DNA of 64,000 nucleotides from Hyperoplus lanceolatus (GCA_026929865.2 CM049417.1:17115001-17179000), one strand, 5' to 3'; numbered from the stretch's first letter, positions 1-12,518 are shown. Numbers and translations are program-made. The notes: a model not told the origin generated them from the sequence alone.

Positions 1-599
1 CTACGCACTAGAAAGGAGTCAACTACTGTGAATATTATTTATCCTAAGGCCATTTCATCGAAAAGGATGAAAACAAATTGTTTTTCTTGTTTAACATAAA
101 CATAAATATCATTAAGGAACCAACACAGGATGTAAGTGAACTAGATACAGACTACATACAGCTTAAGTATAGGCTGTTTATGCTGTTTGAGCGAGGCTGA
201 TCCTTGTCCTATTTACTGTAACATACAAGCTCATTATGCATCAACGCATTAATAGTGTTTATGTGTTTTAGATCTGCAACATATTATATCAGGACCTGTA
301 GATTAAAACATTTATGAATTAAATAGGGTTTACTTATATGTGTACATACTTAAATAAATAAATCTCCATTTACCATCTGTCTTGGTCTGGTAAAAAGAGC
401 TTATCCTTCCAATTTGGGAAATGTTGCTAATGTTTGTATTACCCCATACATACTGCTCTAGGATGCTTTGCATTGTAACAGTTGTATCCTTTAACTTTCT
501 CCACACTGGACACATCTAAAACACACAATTCTAGATACTTCATATCGCTCTCTGCGTACCTTGAAAGCTTGTATTATACTATAGTAGTTTACAATGCAG
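1..599. other. AT-rich non-coding stretch
   Basis: I see no gene, RNA or repeat that I can name here. Short open frames on the minus strand have no recognisable motif and no codon or splice structure, and look like chance. Confidence 0.6.
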
Positions 600-666
600 C
601 AGGATGCAGCTATAGAGCGCAAGCTTTGCATGTATGAAATGCTGGCTTCACTCCACAACATCTCCA
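600..666 (+). pseudogene. Degenerate tRNA-Ala-like pseudogene
   Basis: This segment aligns along its length with the intact tRNA-Ala copy 200 bp downstream. It keeps the GAGCGC..GCTTTGCATGTATGAA core and the 3' CATCTCCA. The D arm has lost about four bases and the T arm no longer pairs, because the GGTTCAATCC B box is broken to GCTTCACTCC. It is in the same orientation as the next copy. It is almost certainly dead. Confidence 0.65.
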
Positions 667-810
667 CCTCTCTATTCTTATGCACATATCTGAAAGTGTG
701 TCTCGGTTATAATATTTCACAATGTATTTAATATTAATTCGCCATATTTCACTTTATAATTGTAAGTTGTTCAAATAAATCAATTGGGTTAATTAATTTT
801 AATAATAAAA

Positions 811-882
811 GGGGATGTAGCTCAGTGGTAGAGCGCATGCTTCGCATGTATGAAGTCCTGGGTTCAATCCCCAGCATCTCCA
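811..882 (+). tRNA. tRNA-Ala (anticodon CGC), possibly a dispersed copy
   Basis: The 72-nt cloverleaf is complete. The acceptor stem GGGGATG pairs with CATCTCC (one G-U), with discriminator A. The D arm holds box A TAGCTCAGTGG. The anticodon stem CATGC/GTATG encloses loop TTCGCAT with anticodon CGC, and the T arm CTGGG/CCCAG encloses TTCAATC (box B). It would decode GCG alanine codons. No run of four T's lies in the following 70 bases, so a normal Pol III terminator is missing, and it may be a transcriptionally weak or dead copy. Confidence 0.85.
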
Positions 883-1181
883 CAATGTATGTGCAAAACA
901 TTCATGCCTGCCATTGGTAGAAGATAAACAATGTTCAAAGTTGCTTAAGGTGGAAAAGATTACTAGAAGAACCCTTGCAAATCCTACTAAGGTAATAGAT
1001 GGAAATATGATATGGGCAGGAATTCCTTGCCATATCAATCTACTTCACCCTACTTGTCACCCACCTTTATTTGTCATTCATCAGGCACACTGTGGACTGA
1101 CACATATTTCTAATCTACAATGATATACAACGTGGGTTTTAATGTCATCATTCATCGTCATTTCACTGCATTCTTTTGTAT
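883..1181. other. Non-coding spacer
   Basis: I find no gene or repeat in this short AT-rich spacer between the tRNA-Ala copy and the nested transposon. Open frames that cross the tRNA are incidental. Confidence 0.5.
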
Positions 1182-1183
1182 TA

Positions 1184-3332
1184 CAGTTTTTCTAAGTTGC
1201 TTTGGTGCTTTTCTCAGATCAGAATGAAAATTCTCAGAACTATTAGTTCAACCTCCGCAACATATAGTCATTTGAGCACATCATAGTAGCAATTTCTCCT
1301 TCCTCTGAACAAATTGCAAATGCTTTTGGACATGCATCAGTTGCTTTCATACAATTCTCTGCTGTTTTATAACATTGTCATTTGCTTATGTCATGTCAGT
1401 CAAAATGAACTATACTTATGGATGCTGAATAGTCATTCCCAATAAAACTAATAGTCTTCATGTCATTGCTTGAGTCATTACATACAAAATTGTTGAACTA
1501 GTTATCAAATTCTGTCAACATTACAGCAGAGTCATGCAGAGGGTGGATTCACCACACCAGGAGATACTTTCCTCGCTGCATTGCAAGAGGTACAGTTTTT
1601 GTCAGCCGCTTTGATGCTTTTCTCACATCACTATTAACATTTGCACAGCAGTTAGTGCATTTCTCAAAACAATTAGTGCAAACTGCAAAACCGAGTGGAT
1701 AACCTGCAAAAGTACGTCACTTGCTAAAAATGGATAGTCTATTCCTCAAAAGCAAGTATTCGTGTCAATGAAACTGCCAGTGTCATCAAAATGAGAAGTC
1801 TTGACACCATTGTTTATGAACAAGATAGTCAAATGGCTTTGTCATGTTTTCATTATGACAGTTTATTCTCTCAGTGTTTTCCAATGCAAAAAAAGGTCAG
1901 AACTCGGTGACACTACCTGAAAATGCTCAAGACAGCACTATACACTACTTGTACAGCCATTTGAAAACTACAGTAAAGTTACACATTGCTGTAGTTAGGG
2001 GAGTAAGTGAGTACAAGACACTGAATACGTATGTTTCACATTTTTACTGTATATGCTCTTTGCAATTCTACAGCATTGTGCAAAAGAAAAATACACTTCA
2101 GTCACTTATTTAGAACAAACATAAAAAAACACCCTTTTGGTAGAGCTGTGCACAAATGTGAACAATATAACAGGACATATTGTAACTGAACGGTAAATCA
2201 TTCTGGCACATCCAGACGTTCCTGTTTGTCTGGCCACATATTTCCAGCTACATCACAACGGATATTATCCCTTGCAATGCATCGAGGAAAGTATCTATGA
2301 TAAAGAAAAGGTATAAAATTTGCTTGATAGAATTTGATAACTAGTTCAACAATTTTGTATGTAATGACTCAAGCAATGAAATGAAGACTATTAGTTTTAT
2401 TGGGAACGACTATTCAGCATCCATAAGTATAGTTCATTTTGACTGACATGACATAAGCAAATGACAATGTTATAAAACAGCAGAGAATTGTATGAAAGCA
2501 ACTGATACATGTCCAGAAGCATTTACAATTTGTTCAGATGAAGGAGAAATTGCTACTATGATGTGCTCAAATGACTAAATGTTGCGGAGGTTGAACTAAT
2601 AGTTATGAGAATTTTCATTCTGATCTGAGAAAAGCACCAAAGCAACTTAGAAAAACTGTAATATCCGTTGTGATGTAGATGAAAATATGTGGCCAGACAA
2701 ACAGGAACGTCTGGATGTGCCAGAATGATTTACCTATATATGTTCAGTTACAATATGTCCTGTTACATTGTTCACAGCTTTACCAAAAGGGTGTTTTTTT
2801 ATGTTTGTTCTAAATAAGTGACTGAAGTGTATTTTTCTTTTGCACAATGCTGTAGAATTGCAAAGAGCATATACAGTAAAAATGTGAAACATACGTATTC
2901 AGTGTCTTGTACTCACTTACTCCCCTAACTACAGCAATGTGTAACTTTACTGTAGTTTTCAAATGGCTGTACAAGTAGTGTATAGTAGTGTGTCTTGAGC
3001 ATTTTCAGGTAGTGTCACCGAGATCTGACCTTTTTTTGCATTGGAAAACACTGAGAGAATAAACTGTCATAATGAAAACATGACAAAGCCATTTGACTAT
3101 CTTGTTCATAAACGATGGTGTCAAGACTTCTCATTTTGATGACACTGGCAGTTTCATTGACATGAATACTTGCTTTTGAGGAATAGACTATCCATTTTGA
3201 GCAAGTGACGTACTTTTGCAGGTTATCCACTAGGTTTTGCAGTTTGCACTAATTGTTTTGAGAAATGCACTAACTGCTGTGCAAATGTTAATAGTGATGT
3301 GAGAAAAGCACCAAAGTGACTGAGAAAAACTG
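1184..3332. mobile_element. TA-flanked DNA transposon (outer copy), interrupted by an inverted copy of itself
   Basis: The outer element starts CAGTTTTTCTAAGTTGC and ends with the complement-type TGAGAAAAACTG. A TA dinucleotide lies on each side (1182-1183 and 3333-3334). Its own sequence is the two blocks 1184-1592 and 2661-3332, about 1.08 kb together. These blocks match, in reverse, the 2nd and 1st parts of the element nested between them. Terminal motifs contain TTTGGTGCTTTTCTCA. TA duplication and TIRs point to the Tc1/mariner group or a non-autonomous derivative. No transposase motif is seen. The family name is not known to me. Confidence 0.85.
1593..2658. mobile_element. Inner copy of the same transposon, inserted in inverted orientation
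   Basis: This 1,066-bp copy begins CAGTTTTTGTCAGCC and ends AGCAACTTAGAAAAACTG, flanked by TA at 1591-1592 and 2659-2660. Removing it and one TA rejoins the outer copy as ..GCAAGAGG-TA-ATATCCG.., which matches the uninterrupted sequence of the inner copy near 2260-2275 apart from small differences. Short open frames in it show no transposase signature, so it is a non-autonomous element. Confidence 0.85.
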
Positions 3333-3334
3333 TA

Positions 3335-5485
3335 ATCTTTGTGTATCTGTGTCATTCCCCCTCTTCTCTTTTGTCCCTGCCAAACCTTTCCCATAGTAAA
3401 CAGAAAACAGAGAGAGGCCATGATGAAATGCAGGAGGCAGAGAGAAGGGGGTTGAGAATGAAGAAAGAGGTAGAAGGAGTGGGGGTGGAATAAGGAGAAG
3501 AAATACAGAGTAAGGTATTGGTCCTTTGGCTGGTTAGGAAGTGGAAAATGCTGGTTCAGATGAGAAATGCAAGAGTTAGTCTAAGGACACACTAACATCA
3601 TGTCTTTAAATAAATGATACGGTTCAATACTCAGCACATGAATAATATGGATTAATTATTTCATCAGGAGGGAGAGAGGGTTGACTGCTCACATGACAAC
3701 AGCTCTTTCACTTCAAGCTTTTTGCGACCAGGGAGTGAAAGACGAAATTGCAAAGTAATTAAAATGGGAGAGAAGGAGTGACAGGACCACGGGAGGAAGG
3801 GAGGGAGGGAGGGAGGAGGAAAATAATGGAAAAAGAAAGGAACCAAAATTTGTCTGAGAGCTCAAAATAAATTCGGAAGTGGGTAGAGCAAATGTTCTTT
3901 AAATACTGTATGAGATTAGGGGCTTTATTATTGAACTCTAAGTCCCTTTCAAGAAAAAGAGTGTGTCCCTCATGAGGAGCAGGAATTCAGAATCAGTAAG
4001 TTTACATGCACAGCAATATTCAGATATTCACCCAGTTAAGATCATGTATTCACGATCCTAGTCGCTTTATTGAGACATGTATAAAACGTAATCGCACAAA
4101 AATATGTACCTGGAGTTTTTGCAGCATGTTTCGGCATTTGCCGCAGTCTACAACTCATGCTCTGTTTTACTAGCATACAATACCATGCACATTTGTAAAA
4201 ATAAAACTTTCAATTTGTCCTTTATCTCATTGATTTTTGTTCAAACACAAGCGATTGCACTACTATTTGCATGGCACACTACTCAAATATACAGTATACT
4301 AAAATATACAGCATTTGCTCATGCTGAATATGTCTATCCATGGCCGCCTGCCAACAAGCTTTCAGATATTTACTTGTATTGTAGCTTTTTCAACAGATTG
4401 TCATCTGCGCAAATATGAAATGAATTTGGCTGCCTTTCAATTGGCTGGATTTCCATTTTGTATCAACGCCTTGTAGCAAAAGGCATTCTGGCCAAATGGT
4501 AATGATGTATTGGATTTCACTTTAACACAACAACTTACCAGCCAAAATAACCTGTACAATACCAGCACGTGACTGCAGCTTGTGCTCTTCAATAACGTGC
4601 TGCCTCCACAAATAAGCCTTTCATAAGATAAAATAACTACACCACAAGTCTTGGTCTGTTGTGTCTCAGTTATCTGTACCCACAGTGATCATGAAAACAG
4701 GTTACTCTCTCATTTTCACTGCCATTACTTTATTGACTTGCTTCAGAAGTGCAGTGGAGCGCAGGATGTTGTCACTGCATTCTGGGAACAGACACAGATG
4801 GAGGCCCTCCTGACAGCGATTTCCAGTAGCCGACAATGTTTGCAATACAAGGGACACTGATACATGGTGATGACAGTGTATCTCACAATACTGAAGTGAT
4901 TTTTTTGGACAATGTCAGGGAAAACTACACGTTTTAACAGATAGTTTCTCGGGGGGAGGATAAATTTAACTTGACAGATATGTTTGCTGGTGTTACCCCT
5001 TGGGGAAAAGCTAGTGAATACAGATCTGTTCAGGAGGAAAGAGGGAAAATCGCCAGGAAATGTCAAGACATATTACATCAGTTGAGCCGGTCATTCGCAC
5101 CCTTAGATGTCTCTATCCCATATGACAGCTTATCCTGAGCGTTTCTCAAGGCGTAAATTGATAAGAAAACACTCAGAGCCATACTGGCAGTGCTTTTACA
5201 CATGCAGCTTTTAGCATTATTTGACATTAGAGCGATGTGGTAGCAATACCAAGTTCCATACTCGACCTCAATGAACCGTTCTTACTACCTCTGTTTAACA
5301 CTATTTTAATTTGTATTATTCCTTTTTTTTGCACTGATATCCCCCATGACTTCAGCTGTATCCTTTGCACCTCCACCAAACCCATGCTCCACACTGAATA
5401 CATCTAAACCACACAGTTCTGGCTGCGTTCACAAGGCTCCCTGTCTATGAAGAGTTTTATAATGATAGAATAGAACTTAATCCAG
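3335..5485. other. Gene-free stretch with a purine-rich tract
   Basis: About 3410-3560 and 3770-3850 are GA-rich, including GGGA tandem units near 3793-3815. From about 3996 the sequence AGTAAGTTTACATGCACA looks like one end of a dispersed repeat, but I find no partner end. I see no splice-bounded coding exon. Open frames of 69-107 codons on either strand have no recognisable motif. Confidence 0.5.
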
Positions 5486-5557
5486 AGGAATATATTTCAG
5501 TGACAGAGTGCATGCTTTGCAGCTATGAGGTCCACGGTTCAATCCCCATCATCTCTA
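5486..5557 (+). pseudogene. Degenerate tRNA-Ala (TGC-type) pseudogene
   Basis: This is 72 nt long and collinear with the intact tRNA-Ala 160 bp downstream, with loop CTTTGCAG in the anticodon position. The acceptor start AGGAATA does not pair well with ATCATCTCT, and the box A region reads TATTTCAGTGA. The B box GGTTCAATCCC survives. It looks like a decayed copy. Confidence 0.65.
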
Positions 5558-5715
5558 CCACTCTAGTTAATGCAGAGACATGAACATGCTATGTGTCAAA
5601 CCTCTAATTATGTTGTGTGGTGCTTAACATAAGTTTTCAGCTTCAAGACAATCTTCACTACAATGGTAGAGATGGGTGGATGGGTTAACTAGGTTAATTA
5701 AATGGATTGAAAAGA

Positions 5716-5787
5716 GGGGATGTAGCTCAGTGGTAGAGCACGTGCTTCGCATGTATCAGTTCCTGGGTTCAATCCCCAGCACCTCCA
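5716..5787 (+). tRNA. tRNA-Ala (anticodon CGC), imperfect copy
   Basis: This 72-nt copy keeps box A (TAGCTCAGTGG), anticodon loop TTCGCAT and T arm CTGGG-TTCAATC-CCCAG. The acceptor stem has an A-C mismatch at pair 5 (GGGGATG against CACCTCC) and the anticodon stem has a C-C mismatch at its outer pair. No T4 run lies within about 40 bases downstream. It is probably a weak or inactive gene copy. Confidence 0.7.
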
Positions 5788-6776
5788 CTTCTTATCTATG
5801 ATGGTGTTATCCTTCTCAGTTTGGTCATGCATATATTTGTGTCGCACAAGACTAGAACATACACAAAGTTCAAACATGATTAATGTAAAAAAATGAACGT
5901 GCTAAAACTTCCTACTTGGGTAAAACAAAATAAAAAAAGGAACATTACAATAAGAAATCCCCTTCAATTCATGGCTACAATAGCCTTGATTAAGGTTAGA
6001 TGACCCCAGCCATTCACCAGATACACTGTGTGGAGTGATGAATGTTCATCCAGGGATATAACACATGGGTTTTCTGTCTTCATTCCCTGTCATTTCATTG
6101 TATTCAGCCAGTCCATCTATGTAAGCTTGTCTGCATTTACATCCCACTTTTGTTATATATTCTATTGAGGAGGGTGAAGAACGGCAAATGAGTTGAAAAA
6201 AAATACGGTACCGCCTCAAATAAACAAGGAAAACAACATAACAGAATAATAAAAGATATAAAATCATAAAATAGTCCACACATGGTTAGTTGACACGCTT
6301 GTAAGACTCATTTCTTCCGCCGCAACATTATATCCTCTTCAACATTTCTTATTTCAATGAGGTGGCAGAGGCGATGGCAGTGGTAAAATCATATGATCAT
6401 GCAAAGTGGCAACTGATCTGCTCCTGGGCTTCCCTCATTAACTCTCACTTTCATCCATATACCATCTCATGTATTCCGGCTTCCATTTTTCTCCATGTCC
6501 TCATCCCTTCCTCCATGGCTCCTCCAAACATGGAGCCTCTACCAATGCAAGCTTCTCCCTTTGAGCTCCTTCTGCTCCCTGAAGACAGACAGACGGGGAA
6601 GCACAGTCTTTGGGGGGGGATGGGGTGATGGTGATGGTGATGGGGGGATGGAGGAGAGGGTGTGAAGAAGAGTGTTCCCAGAATGTCAACACCCACACAT
6701 GTGCACATCAACTCATATATACATGCACAGACACTCGCTGAGGAACCGGCTCTATAACCACTTTACCCACTGGCAC
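5788..6776. other. Gene-free stretch
   Basis: I see no gene. A short GATGGT/GGGGGAT simple repeat lies around 6610-6660, next to the microsatellite that follows. The rest is low-complexity AT-rich sequence. Confidence 0.5.
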
Positions 6777-6786
6777 GCACGCACGC

Positions 6787-6859
<73 letters not shown>
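6777..6859. repeat. (AC)n microsatellite with an ACGC lead-in
   Basis: A near-pure CA/AC tract of about 80 bp, starting with CACGCACG units. Open frames reading His-Thr or Cys-Val repeats across it are artefacts. Confidence 0.98.
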
Positions 6860-6862
<3 letters not shown>

Positions 6863-7190
6863 TTGAAAGTCTATACTTGTGAGGACCCTCATTGACATCA
6901 TGCATTCCCTAGCCACTTACCCTAACCCTAACGATCAAAACTAATTGCCTAACCCCAAATCTTATACTCACTCTAACCTTAACCTAATTCGTACCTGAAC
7001 CGTAAAACCTACAGTCTTAACCCTCAAACAGCTCTTTTAAGGGCCTGTCTCGAAGTGAGAACCAGCCGAAATGTCCTCAGTTTCTAAAAAATATCCTTGC
7101 TTCGATGGTTAAAACATAAAATTGGTTCTCATGAAGCCACATTTACAAGTACACCCACACTGGCACACACACACATACACGCACTGCCAT
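6860..7190. repeat. CCCTAA-rich dispersed fish repeat next to a CA tract
   Basis: The block reads GTGAGGACCCTCATTGACAT, then CATTCCCTAGCC, then several CCTAACC/CTAACCTTAACC units, then CTTAACCCTCAAACAG and AAATGTCCTCAGTTTC. I recognise this order as a common repeat of spiny-rayed fishes that travels with CA microsatellites. The TAACCC units resemble vertebrate telomere repeats but are degenerate and interstitial. An inverted, more decayed copy lies at about 58455-58645. Confidence 0.6.
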
Positions 7191-7339
7191 GCAAACACAC
7201 CTACACACACGCTGACACACACACACCCTCGCATGTAACTGCTGCCAGTCTTTCCACCCAAAATCCCCTTCCGAGGCCCCTCGGCGCTTAATTGGTGTAA
7301 TTATATTTGCATAAAGCTGTCCTGTTTTAGCTTAGAGAA

Positions 7340-7341
<2 letters not shown>

Positions 7342-7389
<48 letters not shown>
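7342..7389. repeat. (CA)n microsatellite
   Basis: A pure CA dinucleotide tract of 48 bp. Confidence 0.98.
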
Positions 7390-7391
<2 letters not shown>

Positions 7392-10300
7392 CTGAAAAGT
7401 TTTAATAGGCAGGATAATTGAATATGTGTCTCCCTGTAGTGCCCTGAAGGGTCCGTCTGTATATTCTGCAAAGGATCAGCACTCCATACGTTTACTTAGG
7501 CTAATAGAAGCGCATTTGCCACTAGCTCAACTGCTAATCAGAGACTTTAAAGGTTAATGGACTCGATTGGAGCGTTCGGGTTAATCATTTAATGGACGAT
7601 TAAGAGAGGTAACATGCTGGGTACAGAAAAAAGTGAACACAGAAGCTGAAAAGGAAAATCTTGAAGTGAAAAACACGAAAAACTAAATTAATGCTTTTTC
7701 ATGTAGGAAAAAACAAAGAGCAAAAACAGTGAAAAGGAGGTCTCGCAGTGGAAAACAACTTGACATTCTCCCAAGTGTAATATTTTTTTCCACCTAATTA
7801 TTACTATATGTTGCAGCATATTTTTTTTCGAGAGCGAATGAGAATGAGCATCAAACAAGGCCAACGTAATTACAAGCGAAGCAATTTGTCTGAAGATGCT
7901 GATTTAAGTAGTAAGATGACACATTTAGTTGTTTTTCTTGTTACAGCTGCAGTAATTGCAAGAAGCCCCGAGGTGGCCTATTAAAGGAAGGATTCATTCT
8001 GTAGATGATTATATCACACCACACAGTGTAGGTATGTTATGATACAGCCAGTGCCTTTGTGTTCATTCAATTATCACATCAAAACACTACATTAGTTTTG
8101 CTCTCACACGGACGCTTGCATTCCCAACATATTGGGAACTGCTGTATCTAATGTTGAGGCAGCGTGCTAACCTCATTGTGAAGTAATGTAGCAAATGTAA
8201 GCATACACTCTAGTCACTGTGATTTTAGCTGTCAAAGTGTTCATTGTCCAGTTGGTTTTTGAAAGGATTTCATATGGCAGGAGCATTGTATTGGGCCCAC
8301 ACACGCTTTGGAGAAGAATCCCGCCTGTCATTTGGCAACACAAAGAATGAACTACAATATGGACAGAAGAGAAAAGAAAACCAGTGATAAAATAGTGAGT
8401 GTGTGGCATCTTTAAAGTGTATTATTCTGTCTTATTCTATATCTTCTTTGCTTTCCACAGCAACATCTTCTATATTATAAAACCAAAATGAACCCCCTTG
8501 TCCTCTGATATTAAGGGGGTTGCAGCCTTCAGGTTGGCAGCTCTATAGGCTTTTTCGAGTGTTACACATGGTTGTGTCAGTGTGGGCTCAACTCACACAC
8601 ACCCCCACTCTCTTATCACATATCACTGATGGCCTACATTACATACTGTACATGCTGCTGGTGCACTACTTGGTTGACATGTGAGTAACATGGAGCAAGT
8701 GATATAGAAGCAGGAAACAAATTGATACCGAAAAGCTTTTTATGTATTTATTATTAAGAAATTGCCTTCAAATGATGTTGTGTTCTTTATTAAGAGTAAA
8801 ATGAAATACCTTTGAAATGTTCTCTCAACATTGATGAAATGACGTCCAATCTTTTCTACCTAAAAGTGATATGGAAATGATCTCTAAGTCTGAGACGGCT
8901 GCTTTTTTTTTACATAATGCATGGTCCTATTTTTTTAGAGCTTTTCATTTTAATTCACAGAAATCTTTTCTATATATATATATATATTTTTTTTTGCTTT
9001 GTTAACCACATCTCCCTTCCCCCTTCTCTATCTCTCTTTCTCTCTCTTTTCCATTTTATGAACTCACCTCACCTACGCTTTATCCAGCCCCCCTCTCCTC
9101 CCTCCACCACCTCCTCATCTTTCCACACACACCGAACCCCTCGCCTAAAAATGAAATCTGATTCTCTCAGCTTCTCTCTCTCCCTCTCTCTCTCTCCCAC
9201 TCTCTCTACCTCTCTCTCTCTCTCTCTGCGGATGAGGGTCTCTGGCTCTTTTGTTCATCCACCCGCTCATGTGGCCTCCTCTCGTTGCCATGGTGACCGG
9301 GTGTATACATACTGTTGCTCCAGTAGAAGAGACGAGATGGAGACGAGAATTGGACGCGTAGACATGAGAGACTCATAATTAGCCGTAACAGTATTCAATG
9401 TAAAATGTGTCATGCTTTGGCAACTTAATGCCAATTAAGCTTTTTAAATTGAATACAATTGAGAAAGGAGAAGAGCCAAAAAGCGTTAGAAATATGGAGT
9501 GATTAAGAAAACAAAAGATGGAATATGAATAGGAAACATGCGTTGGAAAATGAACCAGGAAAATGCTAATATCCTCTCCCTGTCTGGTGCAGAGGCAGTT
9601 TTCTTCAGATTATTTCCTTCAGCCTGAAGTGACTCTCCAATACCAAACCCAAAGCTAATCTAAAATAAAACATGTCATTCTTATTTGGATGCTCAGCGAT
9701 TCTTCATTTTCCTATCTATTTTTTTGACAGAAGATAATTGAAATTTTTTGGGGATGCACAGCAAAGTTGTAATGTAATCTTCTGTTCCTGAAACTCATCA
9801 TCTTGCGTGTTCAGCATCAGAGACCGATTGGAGTACAAGAATGTGTGAAAGTGCCTCTGATCGGAGCGTCAGCAAAATAGTTTGAAATTGTCAAATGTGC
9901 TGTGATGAATATATTCTTTCTCATCGGCTCATCAAACTTATTCTTGTTTGTTGTTCACAGTAATTACACCAAAATCACTGTGAAAAATATTAAGCTTTAT
10001 TAATTTTGTTCAGCCCTAGAACATTATAATAAGTTAAAGGGATAAGACACACAATAGGGGAAAACAGAAAAAGGAGGACAACATGTTGCAGAGAATGAAA
10101 GGTGATTTTTAAAGAGAGTGACAATAAATATCAGCATCATCTTCCGGGCAGCATCTTCTTCCCCCCTGGTTGTGTGTGTGTTTGCTGTATTAGAGGCCCC
10201 TGCAGGAATCCAAACCCTGCAGACAAGCAGCCATCTGCCATATTGGCTCCAGTCCAACGCAGCACCGCGGAGCCAAGATGGCGCCCTGTCACGGTCATTC

Positions 10301-11044
10301 AAAAGAATCACTGTCAATATCACAGTCAAATGAGACATATATTAATAGCATACTAAGACATAAGCCTACAGACAGATCAAAGCCTAACAATGGGTACATT
10401 ATTTGCGCCACTGGCTTATGGTGGGTCAACAAACAGCAATTACGAGTTTAGCTTAGTGTAAATTCAAATACCACCAGGCTATATCTGTTTATATTAAAAC
10501 ATATGTTAGGTTTGTATCTATATATGTCAGTCACATCACATTAATAGCTTAAATGTTGTGTTTTTATCATACAACATCTTTGTAGCGGTTCACTCAAAAG
10601 CAAATGCAAATAAATAGAAACTCTGAATCTCGTCTCGTGCTCACGAGCAACCTTGTATATTACATTTATATAGCATTACATTCACACTACATTTTTTAAA
10701 GTACACAACATCAATTTAGATGGAGAAAAAGAGACCAAGCAGAATATAAAAGACTGGAAATACGTATGGATATTACACTGATACGAGATGACCTCAGCTG
10801 CAGCCAAATTTGCTTCTAGACAACGAGGAAATGAAGTGTAACTGACACTTCTTTGGTGCGACAAGATGAATGGGCGGAGGCTACATTGACTGGTATGTGA
10901 AGTTGGTCACAGCCTGCATGCATGGCTGGTGACCTGCTCATCAGGAGGCTGTTTGACCGAGCACAAATCTGGTTAAGGAAATATGAAGGGGAGAAGTAGG
11001 GTAAAAGAAGAGCTGTAAGTACCACAGTGATTAACCATTATGAC
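7390..11044. other. Gene-free stretch with CT-rich tract and possible conserved non-coding DNA
   Basis: There is no coding exon I can support. The pyrimidine-rich block 8950-9230 includes (TA)n near 8970 and TC tracts to 9227. Homeodomain-like TAATTA/ATTAAT words cluster around 7270-7320, 7550-7610 and 9375-9460, and these parts look less repetitive than their surroundings, as enhancers often do; this is only an impression. Around 10237-10282 lies an inverted repeat with CCATnTTGGCTCC arms. Confidence 0.4.
9171..9227. repeat. (CT)n-rich simple repeat
   Basis: CT/TC dinucleotides broken by CCC and ACC. Confidence 0.9.
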
Positions 11045-11049
11045 ACACA

Positions 11050-11129
<80 letters not shown>
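11043..11129. repeat. (CA)n microsatellite
   Basis: A CA tract of about 87 bp with one GCGC interruption near its start. Confidence 0.98.
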
Positions 11130-11131
<2 letters not shown>

Positions 11132-12518
11132 ACTTTGGAAGGATAGTGACACTCTGATCTCAATCCAATGTTAAACCATCCAGATGCATCGTGGTTCATC
11201 CTGAAAAAAGGGTTTTATTTCTATGTTTACCAAGGAGGAACAGTGTGAGGTTAAAGTCTAATAACTGAACAGAGTTGACAATTAGTTGACATGTTTGCAA
11301 GCAACTGGGAATGTTTTGATAGGCAGGTGCTCCAATGTTAGGGGCAGTTGCTATGGTGCTAACTGGTGGTTGCCAGGGTGGTACCAAGTTGTTGCCGTCT
11401 TCATTTAATAATTCATTTCTCTGAATAGCAGTCGAGTCGATAGTCTCGATACCAGTTAAAATGAATAGACGCGTGTTTCTTTCCCTGTGCATCAGTCTGT
11501 GCTGTGCTGTGAACACCATTTGTATATTTCAATATTTTGCTCACTAGGCTAATAGCCTATGTGTTTGTTAGTGAAATTGCTGGAGTTCAACTTCGGGAAG
11601 CTATGACCAAAAAATTAGCAATTAATCATCTTGACAGTGAAAAGGCAAACAGTTCAAACTGAAGGAGCCATCTTTCTTTATTGCCTTATGTCTGTTGGGA
11701 CAGTGTCTCAAAGGCAAAATGGTTTGCAAACATGAGTCAGGAGCTTTTATATACAGTCTAATGTCAGGAGTCGATAGTACAATGTTATTGCCCAATTAGC
11801 AACCAAGCTAGGCCAACCACCTACTGAGTTTGACAACTGACCAGTGGTGAGCTTGTTAGCTTGGATAGCTTTCTTTTTGTTCTTTCATTAGTTTTCCTAA
11901 TAATAACCTATTGGACTATTTAACAAATGTGGGTGCAATGATGAACAAAGTACTAGAGGGAATAGAACTAAAGTAGTTCACCAACTAGCCCTGCAATAGT
12001 CCCTGACTCACCAAAGTCTTTGAAAAGACATGCAGATTCACGTCGCTGTGAAACTTGTTGTGAACAGGCCATTATGGTTGGGTGGGTAAATTATAAGTTG
12101 TATTTAAGATGTTTTTTTTAGAGTGTATAATTCATTTTGAATGGTTATGATTATACCAACCAAGTTGTCCTCGCAGAAACCCCAATAGCCTAGTTTGCAA
12201 ATATATGTAAAGCATTTGTATAACCTAATTGCAAGAAAAGAAAGAAATATATAAAAACGCACTTGTTCAGCAGAACAGAGAGACCCTGTAGTGTCAGAAA
12301 CATTTATCCCTTCTCCGCTCTATACAGCTACATTATGCAAATTTCATTTTTAATAAAATGTTATTAATCGTACTCCTTTGAGTCTGGAGTTCTCACTGAT
12401 GATACAATCTAAATGTATATGCGGGCCTATCTCTCTCTTTACCAGGTCACATGGATTATATGTGTCCCATATCCAGTGCCTATATAATTACAGATTACAT
12501 GTGATTACACAACACACA

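Noticed and set aside
6672..6905. Open frames reading His-Thr or Cys-Val repeats over CA/TG tracts (also near 12.5, 13.0, 14.8, 20.8, 21.2, 24.3, 24.7, 37.2-37.9 and 57.9 kb)
   Set aside because: A dinucleotide repeat has no stop codon in any frame, so long frames appear automatically; there are no domains or splice sites.
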